A DNA stretch of 64,000 nt from C-114 sp963719285 (GTDB taxonomy: Bacteria; Chloroflexota; Limnocylindria; Limnocylindrales; CSP1-4): assembly GCA_963719285.1 (NCBI GenBank), contig CAVRBO010000001.1, positions 496,001 to 560,000 of the forward strand. The letters run 5' to 3'. Positions 36,994 to 45,941 of the stretch are shown here, one piece after another. Positions within the stretch are counted from its first letter, which is position 1. Each line of letters begins with the position of its first letter. Made by a program: the position numbers and the translations under genes. The notes beneath the pieces were generated by a model. The model worked only from the letters and a program-made list of their open reading frames with translations. It was not told the DNA's origin and did not search any database.

Positions 36994-37914
36994 TCAGGCG
37001 TTCAGGGCGGCCTTCCACTGGTCGAGCCGCCGACCGATGAGAGCCGAGCGGGCGTCGGGATCGTCGCCGTCGAGGACCGCCAGGTCGCCCGGGTCGGCGC
37101 GGAGGTAGATGCCCGAGGTCTTCGCGTGGTAGGCGTTGACCCCGTCCGAGCGGCTCAGGTAGTAGCCGTTGGCGCGATCGACCGACTCGAGCTTGATCTC
37201 GCCGGTCCCTTCGATCTCCGGGGCGTCCGGATGGCGCGGACGTTCGCCCCTGAAGGAGTAGAAGATGCCCGCCGGATCCACCCGCTCCTTCGTCGCCTCG
37301 CTCCAGTAGCGGGCGGACAACGTGCCGTCGGCGTCCCAGGACCGGCCGTTGATCTCGAGGGCGCCGGCCCGGTCGCGGGTGATGCGCAGCAGCGAGACCG
37401 CCGATGGTTCGAGCTCGGTCCGCGCGGTGAGCGACAGCTGCCACCACTGGCCCTCGAGCCGGCTGAGCCGGCCCTCGGCATCGATCGCCTTGCGGATCTG
37501 CTGATTGATGTCGCGGACGATGGCCGGGGTCGTATCCGGGTCGTACCGGATCGAGGTCATGCCAAGCAGGTCCGTGGGCAGCTTCGCTCCTCGCGCATGG
37601 AGGATGAACGTCCGGCGCATGCCGATGGCACCGCCGAACAGCCCGGCCTCGAAGACGACGTTGTCGCGCGGGGCCGCCTGTCCCGCGTCCGGAGCAGGAG
37701 TCGCGCCCTTCGAGGTCCAGTCGTCCTGGCCGAACACGAACACCGCGAAGTCCACCTGGCCGGTGAGCTCCACGAGCCGATCGAGGGTGGACACGCCCGG
37801 ATTGAACACATTGGTCCAGGCGTCGACGTCGGCGATGTCGTCCAACCCGCGGGCGATCGCGGTCAGCAGCTTCGACTGCTGGGTGGACGACCCCAGGAAG
37901 ACCCGCGGTTTCAT
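36994..37914 (-). CDS. TIR-like (PF10137, CAP12/PCTIR type) protein with beta-rich C-terminal domain
   Basis: 306 residues. Residues 1-150 form the TIR-like nucleotide-binding domain: PRVFLGSS, WTNVFNPGVSTLDRL, VDFAVFVFGQDDW, and RDNVVFEAGLF with the likely catalytic Glu89, then LPTDLLGMTSIRYD. This domain in CBASS and Pycsar effectors degrades NAD+. Residues about 152-306 (LEGQWWQLSL ... GIYLRADPGDLAVLD) look like a lipocalin-like beta barrel and are not recognised; a ligand-sensing role is inference. No cyclase gene is next to it. Leaderless-type TACCCT precedes the ATG. Confidence 0.75.
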   Translation of the reverse strand: MKPRVFLGSSTQQSKLLTAIARGLDDIADVDAWTNVFNPGVSTLDRLVELTGQVDFAVFVFGQDDWTSKGATPAPDAGQAAPRDNVVFEAGLFGGAIGMRRTFILHARGAKLPTDLLGMTSIRYDPDTTPAIVRDINQQIRKAIDAEGRLSRLEGQWWQLSLTARTELEPSAVSLLRITRDRAGALEINGRSWDADGTLSARYWSEATKERVDPAGIFYSFRGERPRHPDAPEIEGTGEIKLESVDRANGYYLSRSDGVNAYHAKTSGIYLRADPGDLAVLDGDDPDARSALIGRRLDQWKAALNA

Positions 37915-37920
37915 CGTCGC

Positions 37921-37926
37921 AGGGTA
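37921..37926 (-). promoter_or_regulatory. -10 element TACCCT of a leaderless promoter (TIR gene)
   Basis: On the minus strand TACCCT lies 6 nt before ATG 37914, with no ribosome site between. The divergent VOC gene starts at 37953 with GGAGGG. Confidence 0.45.
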
Positions 37927-37952
37927 ACGTGACGGACCAGATAGGAGGGCTC

Positions 37953-38984
37953 ATGCCGCGCATCCAACGCTTCGACCACATCGGCATCACGGTGGCGGAC
38001 CTCGACCTGGTGACCGCGTTCTTCGTCGGGCTTGGTCTGGAGATCGAGGGACGGGCGTCGATGGAGGGTGCGTTCGTCGACACCGTCATCGGCATCCCGA
38101 ACTCGCGTTCCCAGGTCGTGACGCTGTTCCTGCCCGACGGTGGGACCAAGCTGGAGCTGTCGAGCTTCAGCCGGCCCGACCACGAACCCGGCTCGCCCCG
38201 GGCCATGTCGACCGAACTGGGGCTGCGCAACGTGTGCTTCGAAGTGGACGACCTCCAGGCGATCGTCGACCGGCTCGCCGCGGACGGCTACGGCCTGGTC
38301 GGTGGCATCGGCCAGTACGAGGACATCTGGCGCATGGCGTACGTGCGCGGCCCTGAGGGGATCATCGTGGCCCTGGCCCAGCGGATCGATCGAACCCTGC
38401 CGGTCGAAGCCGTCCCGGGATGTGTCCCCACTCGGAGGGCTCTGGATCGACGACGATGCCGACCATCGGAGACGACGCGTCGATCGACCGGGAGCATATC
38501 TGGCGCGCCGGCCATGAGGCGTTCGAGCCGGCACCCCCGGCGGCCGCGTAGGGGCCTACGCCAGGACCCGCGGGCCGATCACGACGGGCCGGCAAGCCTT
38601 GCGACTGGCTGGGCTGCCGCTCCCCCGCCCATGTCGAACCATGACGCGCCCGCGTGGACATTCTCCAACGGCCGACGAGGCCCAAGCGTCGGGCTGGACG
38701 ACGGCTGCCCGAGCCACTTGGGTCGGGTGAGGCCGAACCAGTTCCCGGAGTCGTCCCGGAAGAGCGCCTCGATGCCCTACGGCCGTTCGGCCCGTGCCTG
38801 GAGGAGCGTGACGCCCTTCGCCGAGAAGCTCGTCAGCCTGCCGCCGATGGTCCTCGGACGAATGCCGACCGGACCCGACGAGGTTGGGACCAGCGGGTCA
38901 TTGCGCACCGAGACCGCCGTGCGACAGTCATGGAGGCGGCGCCCGACCCGATCGCGGGATCGCGCCGCCGGGAGGACCCGATGA
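37953..38984 (+). CDS. VOC-family protein with probable read-through tail
   Basis: Residues 1-150 are a clear glyoxalase/VOC domain (RFDHIGITVADLDLV; TKLELSSFSRPDHE; NVCFEVDDLQAIVDRL; YVRGPEGIIVALAQRI). TAGGAGGG precedes the ATG. The following ~190 residues are Arg/Pro/Ser-rich without a domain and overlap a decayed gene on the other strand, so the natural stop near 38400 has probably been lost by mutation or a sequence error. Substrate unknown. Confidence 0.65.
   Translation: MPRIQRFDHIGITVADLDLVTAFFVGLGLEIEGRASMEGAFVDTVIGIPNSRSQVVTLFLPDGGTKLELSSFSRPDHEPGSPRAMSTELGLRNVCFEVDDLQAIVDRLAADGYGLVGGIGQYEDIWRMAYVRGPEGIIVALAQRIDRTLPVEAVPGCVPTRRALDRRRCRPSETTRRSTGSISGAPAMRRSSRHPRRPRRGLRQDPRADHDGPASLATGWAAAPPPMSNHDAPAWTFSNGRRGPSVGLDDGCPSHLGRVRPNQFPESSRKSASMPYGRSARAWRSVTPFAEKLVSLPPMVLGRMPTGPDEVGTSGSLRTETAVRQSWRRRPTRSRDRAAGRTR
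38579..38930 (-). pseudogene. VOC-family gene remnant with an in-frame stop
   Basis: On the minus strand GVTLLQARAERP is followed by TAG and then GIEALFRDDSGNWFGLTRP, running to a stop at 38579. The intact VOC pattern is RPYGIEALFRDDSGN, so the TAG replaces a tyrosine codon. Upstream the N-terminal VOC half is not recognisable beyond VPTSSGPVGIRPRTIGG. Either a true pseudogene or a base error. Confidence 0.6.
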
Positions 38985-39466
38985 CCGATCGAATGAAGCG
39001 CGCAGCACTCGGGGTGACGACCGTCGTGGCGCTCGCCGTCGCCGCCTGGGCGCTCCTTGCGTCCGGCCCTGTCGGTCCGTCTGCGATGCCACTGCCCGGG
39101 ACGTCGGTCTCGTGGCGGTTGAACCAGGGGTACGCCGGTCAGGCCTTCGAGCCCTGGACGGCGATGACCACGACGGTCGTCCCGATCGAGGTGGACTACC
39201 CGACGTGCATCACGAATGGCGCCGGCCACTGGTTCGACGTGACCGTTTCATACACGTCCGAGACGGTCACGATCCAGGTGGTGATGACACCCACGGCCGC
39301 CGCCCATTGTCCGTCCCAGCCGTACCCGCACGTCCTCGGCTCCCTGCCGGAGGTGGGCGGCTACCTGACCGGCATCTACTACTCGGTTCACCTCCGGGAG
39401 CCGTTGGGCGGCCGCGCGCTCTTCGACGGTTCGACCTTTCCTGCGTCCGCGCGGCCATACCGATGA
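38981..39466 (+). CDS. Secreted or membrane-anchored hypothetical protein
   Basis: 161 residues. An N-terminal signal/anchor segment (ALGVTTVVALAVAAWALLASG) precedes an outer domain with paired cysteines (DYPTCITNG; AAAHCPSQP). GGAGG (38971) sets the ATG. It resembles the proteins at 32419 and 33170 in layout but not clearly in sequence. Confidence 0.6.
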   Translation: MTDRMKRAALGVTTVVALAVAAWALLASGPVGPSAMPLPGTSVSWRLNQGYAGQAFEPWTAMTTTVVPIEVDYPTCITNGAGHWFDVTVSYTSETVTIQVVMTPTAAAHCPSQPYPHVLGSLPEVGGYLTGIYYSVHLREPLGGRALFDGSTFPASARPYR

Positions 39467-39542
39467 CGCCGACGAGGGTCCGCCTGTTCGCGACGGTCAC
39501 ACAGCCGATCCGCCAGTAACCAGCCGTGGATGCCGCTGCGGG

Positions 39543-39932
39543 CTACTCCCCTTCGGGCGCAGGAGGCGGCGGGTCGTCGTGGGCCACTGACGAATACGAC
39601 ATCGAGACCTCTTCGGTGCTCGGGATGTCGAACGCCGGCGGCGCCTCGGCGTCCACGTGGCCTGTGACGCCATCGATGAAGCCGCTCACGCCATCGACGA
39701 TCGACTCGCCGGTGGCATGCAGGAACTTGCCGACGGCCTTGGCGTGATCGCCCCGGTCCCAGTCGTCCGCGGCGGACTTCGCGAGCTCAGGGTCCTCGTC
39801 ATAGGCGGCGTTCGCCCAGCCGGGCGTGATGCCGGTCTCCTGGCCCAATCGCTCGCCGCGCTCGTACGCGCCCTTGAAGGTCTCCTCGACCTTGTCGATG
39901 CCGTCGAGCACGGGGTTGCTGTCGTCGCTCAT
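39543..39932 (-). CDS. Hypothetical acidic protein (129 aa)
   Basis: Soluble, acidic; a repeated look in KAVGKFLHATGESIVDGVSGFIDGVTGHV and a Pro-rich end (HDDPPPPAPEGE). ATG at 39932 follows GGAGG by 8 nt. No family recognised. Confidence 0.6.
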   Translation of the reverse strand: MSDDSNPVLDGIDKVEETFKGAYERGERLGQETGITPGWANAAYDEDPELAKSAADDWDRGDHAKAVGKFLHATGESIVDGVSGFIDGVTGHVDAEAPPAFDIPSTEEVSMSYSSVAHDDPPPPAPEGE

Positions 39933-40050
39933 GGTCCGAACCTCCATGATCCGCCGACGCCCTGGGTGCCGATCGCTCGGCAGGCGCCTGGTGTGACTGT
40001 CGACGACTCGCAGGTCGCTCGTCAAGCCTCGATCGGCTGCGCCACGGACC

Positions 40051-40488
40051 CTAGGCGCCGCCGCCCATGCCGGTCGTGCCGTCGGACATCGTGGACGAGA
40101 TGAGGCCGAACACGTTGTTGTCCGGGTCGAGCAGGTAGCCCAGGCGGCCGACGCCCTGCATGTCTGCGGCCGCGACGGCCTCCGTCCCGCCGAGCTCGAT
40201 GCCCCGGCGCATCAGGCCGTCCACGTCATCCACGCCCACAACGAAGTTGCAGCCCATGACCGGCGCTCCGATCTCCGGCCTGGGGCCTTGGCGCAGGTTG
40301 AGGCCGCCATTGATCCCGTGCCCGGCGCTCCCGGCGACGTTCCCGATCGCGCCCTCCCCCGTCAAGATCGACCAGTACTGCGCCTCGCCGAACTGGCTGA
40401 ACTTCCAGCCCAGCAGGTCCGAGTAGAAGTCGATGAGGCGCTGGGGCTCGGTTCCATGGATCTCGAAATGGACGACCAGGTTCGCCAT
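40051..40488 (-). CDS. VOC-family protein
   Basis: 145 residues. VVHFEIHGTEPQRLIDFYSDLLGW-type start (His8 region), FVVGVDDVDGLMRRG and LGYLLDPDNNVFGLIS mark the two VOC modules. Similar to antibiotic/glyoxalase-like small VOC proteins; substrate unknown. GGAGGAG precedes the ATG. Confidence 0.8.
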   Translation of the reverse strand: MANLVVHFEIHGTEPQRLIDFYSDLLGWKFSQFGEAQYWSILTGEGAIGNVAGSAGHGINGGLNLRQGPRPEIGAPVMGCNFVVGVDDVDGLMRRGIELGGTEAVAAADMQGVGRLGYLLDPDNNVFGLISSTMSDGTTGMGGGA

Positions 40489-40581
40489 CGGGTGTCTCCT
40501 CCATGCCGTCTGACAGTCGGCGCCAGTATGCGGGCGGCGGATCCGAGTCGCGGGGGCGACCGCATCATGCTCCCCGCCCCG

Positions 40582-41061
40582 TCAACCCGCCTTGCGGTGG
40601 AACCAGCCGGTATGGGGCTGCGCCTCCGCGGCTGCCGTCGGCTCCGCATGCGCGAGCGCTTCAGCGACCTCGACCTGGTATCGCCGGCCGTTGGGCGTGC
40701 GGATCAGCCATTCGAGGTAGTCACTATCGGTCAGCGCGATCTCGGGGATGGACCACCCGGCGTACCGTCCGAAGTCGATGATCGATCCCTGGTGATGCTC
40801 GGCCGGGACAGTCACATCCGGGCTGTATCGTTCGCCACCCTGCCGGAGACGACGGTCGTGATCGTAGGCCGCCCGTTTGACCGGATCGGACAGGACCGTC
40901 CAGGCGACGTTCAGGGCCGCCATGTCCGACTCGAGCCCGCCCACGTCCGGATGGTGCACCGCCGCGAGGGCCCGATGGGCAGCGCGGATGACGGCGTACT
41001 CCGCGAGCGGGTCGACCTGGAGGATGCGGTAGTAGTTGGTCGTGTCGACGTCGATCGTCAT
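40582..41061 (-). CDS. J-domain protein with a short C-terminal module
   Basis: 159 residues. Residues 9-70 form a J domain with the HPD triad (AAVHHPDVGG) and LNVAWTVLSDPVKRAAYD, so it should stimulate a DnaK ATPase. The C-terminal DFGRYAGWSIPEIALTDSDYLEWLIR matches the small module seen at the ends of exonuclease X-like and DUF3820 proteins. Not a full DnaJ (no zinc fingers). Confidence 0.8.
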   Translation of the reverse strand: MTIDVDTTNYYRILQVDPLAEYAVIRAAHRALAAVHHPDVGGLESDMAALNVAWTVLSDPVKRAAYDHDRRLRQGGERYSPDVTVPAEHHQGSIIDFGRYAGWSIPEIALTDSDYLEWLIRTPNGRRYQVEVAEALAHAEPTAAAEAQPHTGWFHRKAG

Positions 41062-41430
41062 GGCATTCCCGGTGAGCAGGGACCCGCGACTTCGGCACAG
41101 GCAAGCAAGCCGCGAGCCAAGTCGTCGCTTCGCCGATCGGGCCGAGCCGATCGCGTTCCGGTATCCACCTCACGTTGTGTGGGTCGCGCTGCCCCGGACA
41201 GTGCCGTTCTACCTGTTGTGCCGCCAGATGGCACCTGCATGGCTCCATCGACGCGTAGACCTCCGCCGGGTGACGATGCTGCGAGCAGGCCGTCTCGGTC
41301 CGGAGCGGGCCGACGGCCATCCGCTTCGGCCGGGCCGAGATCGATCCAGCCCCTGACGTAGACTCGGACGACGGCGACGATCGCTCCCCCGGATCGGTCG
41401 TCCGGGACCCATCGGCACGAGGGCCGCCCG

Positions 41431-42366
41431 GTGCAGTTCGGCGTTCACCTTCCCCAGCTCGGCTGGGGCGAAGAGCCGGTCACGCTCGACAGGGTCATGA
41501 CGGTCGCGACGGCCGCGGAGCGGCTGGGCTTCGGGACGATCTCGGCCAACGACCATCTCGTGTACGGCCGGCCCTGGCTCGACGGCCCGACCGCCCTCGC
41601 GACCGTCGTCGCGGCGGCGCCCGGGGTCCGGCTCATGACGACCGTCGCGCTCCCGGTCGTCCGCGGCCCGTTCGCCCTCGCGAAGACGCTCGGTGCGATC
41701 GACCTGCTGTCGGGAGGCCACCTCGACGCCGGCCTGGGACCCGGATCGTCCGAGGCCGACTACAGGCTCGCCGGCATCCCGTTCACCGAGCGCTGGGTGC
41801 GCTTCGACGAGGCCGTCGCCGCCATGCGCGCCCTGTGGGATCCCGACCTGCCGCCGTTCGTCGGGCGCTACTACGACACGACCGGCGTCACCATGTCGCC
41901 CCTCCCCGGGCAACCGGGAGGGCCACGGATCTGGATCGGCAGCTGGGGGTCGGCAGCAGGGCTGCGCCGGGTGGTGCGACTCGGCGACGGATGGCTGGCG
42001 TCCGGTTACAACACGACCCCCGGATCGTTCGCGGCGGCGTGGGAGACCCTCCGTGGAATGCTCGAAACGGAGGGCCGGGACCCCTCGACCTTTCGGCGCA
42101 CCATGGCGACGACCTGGACGTACGTGACCGACGATGAGGCCGAAGCACGGGCCGTCACCGGGCAGCTGAGCGGCATGCTCCGCCGTCCGATCGAGGAGGT
42201 CGAGGGTCGTCTCCCCATCGGCTCGCCGGCCGCCTGCCTGGACCTCCTGGGGCGCTACCAGCGCGTCGGCCTGGAGCGCGTGGTGCTCTGGCCGTTGAAG
42301 GATGAGGTGCACCAGCTCGAGCGCGTGGCCGCGGAGGTTGCCCCGCACCTCGGGTCGACGACCTGA
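41431..42366 (+). CDS. LLM-class flavin-dependent oxidoreductase
   Basis: 311-residue luciferase-like TIM-barrel enzyme: MQFGVHLPQLGW, ISANDHLVYGRPW, LLSGGHLDAGLGPGS and IWIGSWGSAAGLRRV. Uses FMN or F420; substrate unknown. GTG start. A TAGACT at 41358 lies 67 nt upstream and might be its -10. Confidence 0.85.
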   Translation: MQFGVHLPQLGWGEEPVTLDRVMTVATAAERLGFGTISANDHLVYGRPWLDGPTALATVVAAAPGVRLMTTVALPVVRGPFALAKTLGAIDLLSGGHLDAGLGPGSSEADYRLAGIPFTERWVRFDEAVAAMRALWDPDLPPFVGRYYDTTGVTMSPLPGQPGGPRIWIGSWGSAAGLRRVVRLGDGWLASGYNTTPGSFAAAWETLRGMLETEGRDPSTFRRTMATTWTYVTDDEAEARAVTGQLSGMLRRPIEEVEGRLPIGSPAACLDLLGRYQRVGLERVVLWPLKDEVHQLERVAAEVAPHLGSTT

Positions 42367-42398
42367 CCCGAGGCGCGCGGTGTCGGCCCGTCGATGCG

Positions 42399-42791
42399 CT
42401 AGAGAGCCGCCTTCAGCTTCCGCCAGCCTCCTGCGCGGTTGTGCGCCGCGATCTCGCGGACCATCGCGGTCAGGGCACCGGTGTTGATCGGTTCGCCCTC
42501 GCGGACGGAGATCTGGCGTGCCGTCTCGTTGCCCTGGCCGGCCGTGATGATGCCCTCCGGGTCGGCCACGAGCGGGTCGTACAGGAACACATTGACGTGA
42601 TCCTTCGCGGCCAGGAGCGCCGCCACAGTGCCGTCCAGGACGAAGTACGGCTGAACGGAGCGCTTGATCGTCTCCGTCATCGCTGGATCGGCCGCATGGA
42701 CCAGGTCGCGGATCTCCCGACAGATCGCCTGCTGCCAGGACGGCAGTGCGTCGATGTACTCATCGACCCGGGGGTCTTTCGGATAGGTCAT
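42399..42791 (-). CDS. DUF1801 protein
   Basis: 130 residues: VDEYIDALPSWQQAICREIRD, IKRSVQPYFVLDGTVAALLA and NVFLYDPLVADPEGI. The ATG overlaps the stop of the upstream gene (ATGA), so translation is coupled. Function unknown. Confidence 0.75.
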   Translation of the reverse strand: MTYPKDPRVDEYIDALPSWQQAICREIRDLVHAADPAMTETIKRSVQPYFVLDGTVAALLAAKDHVNVFLYDPLVADPEGIITAGQGNETARQISVREGEPINTGALTAMVREIAAHNRAGGWRKLKAAL

Positions 42792-43738
42792 GACGCCGAC
42801 AAGTCTGCCTTGCTGGCTCGAATCCAGTCGAGCACCCGGAGCGCTCCGAGCGTGATCCACCGGCTGGGCTGCCCCTCCCCCGCCTCGATCTCGATGTCGA
42901 TCTTGCCCTCGTGGACGCGCTGGAGCGGCCAGCGGCCTTCCCCGTCCCTGTTGCCGTCGACGACACCGATCGCCTCGGCCATCCGCTCGTCGGGCGTGAC
43001 GCCGGCGGAGCGCAGGTGATCGAGCCCGCGCAGCACGTCGTAGTGCCACCAGGTCGGGAACGAGAACCGGAGCCAGCTCGGGTCGATGACCTCCCCGGTC
43101 GACTTCCGGCGGAGCAACCGGCGCTCGAGCATGTACGCCTCGCCCCGGCGGCGCGCCTCGGCCACCACGGCCGACCCGCCGATCGCCCGCTCGTGCTCGA
43201 GCAGGCCCTCCAGGACGTTGATCGTCGTTCCGAATGACGACACGGTCGCGCCGTTCTCGACCTCGCAGTTCCAGCCGCCGTCCGGGAGCTGCTCGCCGAG
43301 GAGCCGTTCGACGAGCTGGCTCATGTCCACCCCGAAGTACGCCCCGGTCGAGACCACGTTGCCGTTGATGCAGGGCTCGACCTCGCCCTCGAAGAACCCC
43401 TTGTCGGCCCAGGGCGGGTTCCACCAGGCTCCGTCGCCCCAGGTGACGTGCTCGCGGACCAGACCGACAGCCCTTCGGGCCTCCTCGCTCTCCGGATCCA
43501 GTCCGAGCCGCCGCAGGAGCTCCAGGACGTGGAACGTGTCCGTGTAGTCCTGCGAGAACGCGTTGCCGGCCCACAGGCCGTCCGGTGCCTGGAGAGCGAG
43601 CAGCCGGGCGCCCCAGCCATCGGTCGCCACCCTGGACCGCTCGGCGGCGACCACCTCCGCCGGCTCGTCCGTCAGGTCGCGCATCACGTGCCAGCGGATC
43701 GAGGGATCGGCGTCGAGCAGCCAGTCGATGACGGTCAT
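42788..43738 (-). CDS. Terpenoid-cyclase-fold (alpha/alpha toroid) protein
   Basis: 316 residues rich in tryptophan and short helical repeats: PSIRWHVMRDLTDEP, WGARLLALQAPDGLWAGN, EQLPDGGWNCEVENG and WITLGALRVLDW. QxPDGxW-type QW motifs are shared with squalene cyclases and prenyltransferases, but the protein is half their size and lacks DxDD. Catalysis is not evident. AGGGA directly precedes the ATG. Confidence 0.65.
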   Translation of the reverse strand: MTVIDWLLDADPSIRWHVMRDLTDEPAEVVAAERSRVATDGWGARLLALQAPDGLWAGNAFSQDYTDTFHVLELLRRLGLDPESEEARRAVGLVREHVTWGDGAWWNPPWADKGFFEGEVEPCINGNVVSTGAYFGVDMSQLVERLLGEQLPDGGWNCEVENGATVSSFGTTINVLEGLLEHERAIGGSAVVAEARRRGEAYMLERRLLRRKSTGEVIDPSWLRFSFPTWWHYDVLRGLDHLRSAGVTPDERMAEAIGVVDGNRDGEGRWPLQRVHEGKIDIEIEAGEGQPSRWITLGALRVLDWIRASKADLSAS

Positions 43739-43794
43739 GTCCCTCCCTCGCGCGTCCCCCCGTCGATCGTCGGGTTGGAACGTGACAGGAGCCG

Positions 43795-44916
43795 TCATGT
43801 TCCCGTCTGCGCGAACGTGGTTTCGACCTCGTGCAGCCGGCCGTCGGCGATGGAGGCGTAGGCCTCCATGATCACGTCGAGGACGTGCCGCGCGTGCTCT
43901 GCGGTGAGAACCGGCCTCTCCTTCCCGAGGAGGCAGGCGATGAAGTGGCGGGCGCCCATCTCCACGACGCCGTCGCCGTCGCGCGGCAGGTCCAGGGCCG
44001 GCTTCCACTCCTCGGTCGAAGGGTCGGTCGCGTCGTAGACCATGACCGGCGCATCCGGCTCCCAGGACTTGCCGCCGAAGGACACGACGCCGTGTTCGAA
44101 GTGCATCTCGAGGAACGGGGCCAGCGTGTCGGCCGTGGCGAAGCTCGCCAATAGCTGGCCGAGCGCCCCGGATCGGAACTCGAGGTGGATGAGGACGTGG
44201 TCGAGGGTCGTGACCTCGATGGTCTTGCCGGCCAGCGGTCCTCCGCGCACCCGGCGGGTCGGCAGGGCGAGCGAGCCCATCGCCTGGACCCGCCGGACCG
44301 GACCCAGGACGGCGGTCATCTCGTGGAGCCGATAGACCCCGTGGTCGAACACCGGCCCGACACCTTCGCGATAGAACGGGGTCGGGTCACCGGTGTATTC
44401 GTCCCATGCGGCAGGACCGCGGTCGGCGTGGTGGGCGACCGCCAGCGTCGGCGCGCCGAGGCGATGCGAACGGGCGAGCTCGCGGAGCCAGCGCATCCGG
44501 TTCGTGACCGCAGACCCCGGGGCACACAGGAAGGCGACACCACGGGCCGTGGCCAGATCGATCAGGTCGCCGGCCTCGGCGACGCTCGCGGCGATCGGTT
44601 TCTCGCTGTAGACCGCGACACCGGCCTCGAGGAGCGCCCGGTTCACGGCGCCGTGCTTCGGTGCAGGCGTCACGTTGAAGACCGCGTCCAGCCGGCTCTC
44701 GCGCAGCATCGCGGCGACGTCGCGGAAGACCAGCGTGCCGGGCGACCATGCAGCCGCGGCGGCCGCCACGCCCTCCCCCGCTCCCTCCCGGGGATCCGCG
44801 ACGGCCGCGAGCGTGACGACATCGGCCAGCGACGCGAGCGCCGGGAGGTAATGGCGGTGGACCACATCGCCGCAACCGACGATCCCGATCCTGACCCGGT
44901 CCGGCCTCACGGCCAC
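43795..44916 (-). CDS. Gfo/Idh/MocA family oxidoreductase
   Basis: 373 residues. Rossmann start RIGIVGCGDVVHRHYLPAL, the EKPIA motif (YSEKPIAASVAEA) and the substrate-side DHGVYRLHEM. Oxidises or isomerises a sugar-like substrate with NAD(P). The start is GTG 44916 or GTG 44910; the latter overlaps the stop of a possible six-codon leader (ATG 44927, MLSLWP) that lies 6 nt after TACTCT (44939-44934). An IS remnant begins 44 nt upstream and may have replaced the -35 region. Confidence 0.82.
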   Translation of the reverse strand: MAVRPDRVRIGIVGCGDVVHRHYLPALASLADVVTLAAVADPREGAGEGVAAAAAAWSPGTLVFRDVAAMLRESRLDAVFNVTPAPKHGAVNRALLEAGVAVYSEKPIAASVAEAGDLIDLATARGVAFLCAPGSAVTNRMRWLRELARSHRLGAPTLAVAHHADRGPAAWDEYTGDPTPFYREGVGPVFDHGVYRLHEMTAVLGPVRRVQAMGSLALPTRRVRGGPLAGKTIEVTTLDHVLIHLEFRSGALGQLLASFATADTLAPFLEMHFEHGVVSFGGKSWEPDAPVMVYDATDPSTEEWKPALDLPRDGDGVVEMGARHFIACLLGKERPVLTAEHARHVLDVIMEAYASIADGRLHEVETTFAQTGT

Positions 44917-44950
44917 AGGCTGAGCATGCCGTCAGAGTAGCGATGGAGCC

Positions 44951-44959
44951 GGTGTGAGG
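44951..44959. repeat. 9-bp target site duplication, left
   Basis: GGTGTGAGG immediately outside the left end of the insertion element; the same nine bases occur at 45944-45952. Confidence 0.75.
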
Positions 44960-44962
44960 CTC

Positions 44963-44987
44963 GTGCGCCAAGGACGGTTGGTAAGTC
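44963..44987. repeat. Left terminal inverted repeat
   Basis: Begins GTGCGCCAAGGACGG and ends TTGGTAAGTC; pairs with 45917-45941 in inverted orientation with one mismatch (C/T at position 6). Confidence 0.85.
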
Positions 44988-45077
44988 CTGACCTTTGTCC
45001 CATGGAACCTGTCACAGCCGTCCGGCACAGTCGGCACGATGACAAGCGCGACCGCGGCCGATCCGACACCGACACCG

Positions 45078-45570
45078 ACACCGACACCGACCTGTTCGGG
45101 ACGGCGATCGACAAGGCGCTCGCGCCGACACGATGCCCGCGCATCCTGATCCTCGACTCGAAGCTCCTGAACCTCCGGGCGCATGGCGCGGAGGACTACG
45201 ACTCGAACTGGAACCGCGACGAACGTGGCGGCGCGGTCCTCATCGCGGTCGGCGGCGATGACCCGGCCAAGGGTTTGATGCCCTGGCGGACCGGCCTCGC
45301 GTCCGACGAGACCGGTCACTCGTGGCTCGAGTTCCTCGTTTCCATGTCGGGCGGGCGCTCAAGGAGGCGGCGCGTTCCGACGGCATCGATCCCGACTTCG
45401 CGAAGCACGCGGAGATCTTTCGCAAGGCGTTCTGGTCAAACCACGACTGGGACGCGTTCCGGGCGTTCGTCGCCTCTAGACCAGCCCCGGTCCTCAAGGC
45501 TGGTGCCAGACCAACGACGTGTTCGTGCGTCAGCAGGTCGCTCTCCACTACCTGGGCGAAGCTGCCGGTC
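45078..45570 (+). pseudogene. Transposase remnant
   Basis: First frame: CPRILILDSKLLNLRAHG, GGAVLIAVGGDDPAKG, GLASDETGHSWLEFL. Second frame from about 45340: FHVGRALKEAARSDGI, FRKAFWSNHDWDAFRAFVAS, then in a third frame NDVFVRQQVALHYL. The stretch that should hold the second catalytic Asp (between SWLEF and FHVG) is deleted. Not functional. Confidence 0.75.
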
Positions 45571-45916
45571 TGATGTCCCTTGTGCCGACGGACTGCGAAG
45601 GCGCTGGAGCGGCGCGGCCTGACGCAACGGCCCTATCGGTATCCGCCCTTACCCTGCTTCTCGGCACGCTGGACCCGGCGAAGGTCCTCGGGATCCAGGT
45701 CGGCCCTGCGCTTGCCGTCGATGTCGGGTCGCTCGGACTCCGTCGAGGGCGGCTCTGGCAGTAACCGGGCGACCGCGCCGGCCACGCGCTTGATCGCAGA
45801 CACCGCTCCATCGAGAACTGCCACCGTATCGCCCCCTCTGCAAGTGTGCTTCTTCGCGCCTCGCTGATGTTGCGAGCCCGATGGCGGAGCGTCAAGGCAA
45901 GCCTAGGTCACTCAGC

Positions 45917-45941
45917 GACTTACCAACCGTCCTTGACGCAC
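45917..45941. repeat. Right terminal inverted repeat
   Basis: Begins GACTTACCAACCGTCC and ends TTGACGCAC; inverted copy of 44963-44987. Confidence 0.85.

Noticed and set aside
45064..45092. (CGACAC)n microsatellite as a functional repeat
   Set aside because: Short, inside a dead transposase; simple slippage is sufficient.
45633..45824. 63-codon minus-strand frame inside the IS element
   Set aside because: Reads plausibly but lies within a decayed transposase region, with no ribosome site or known passenger.
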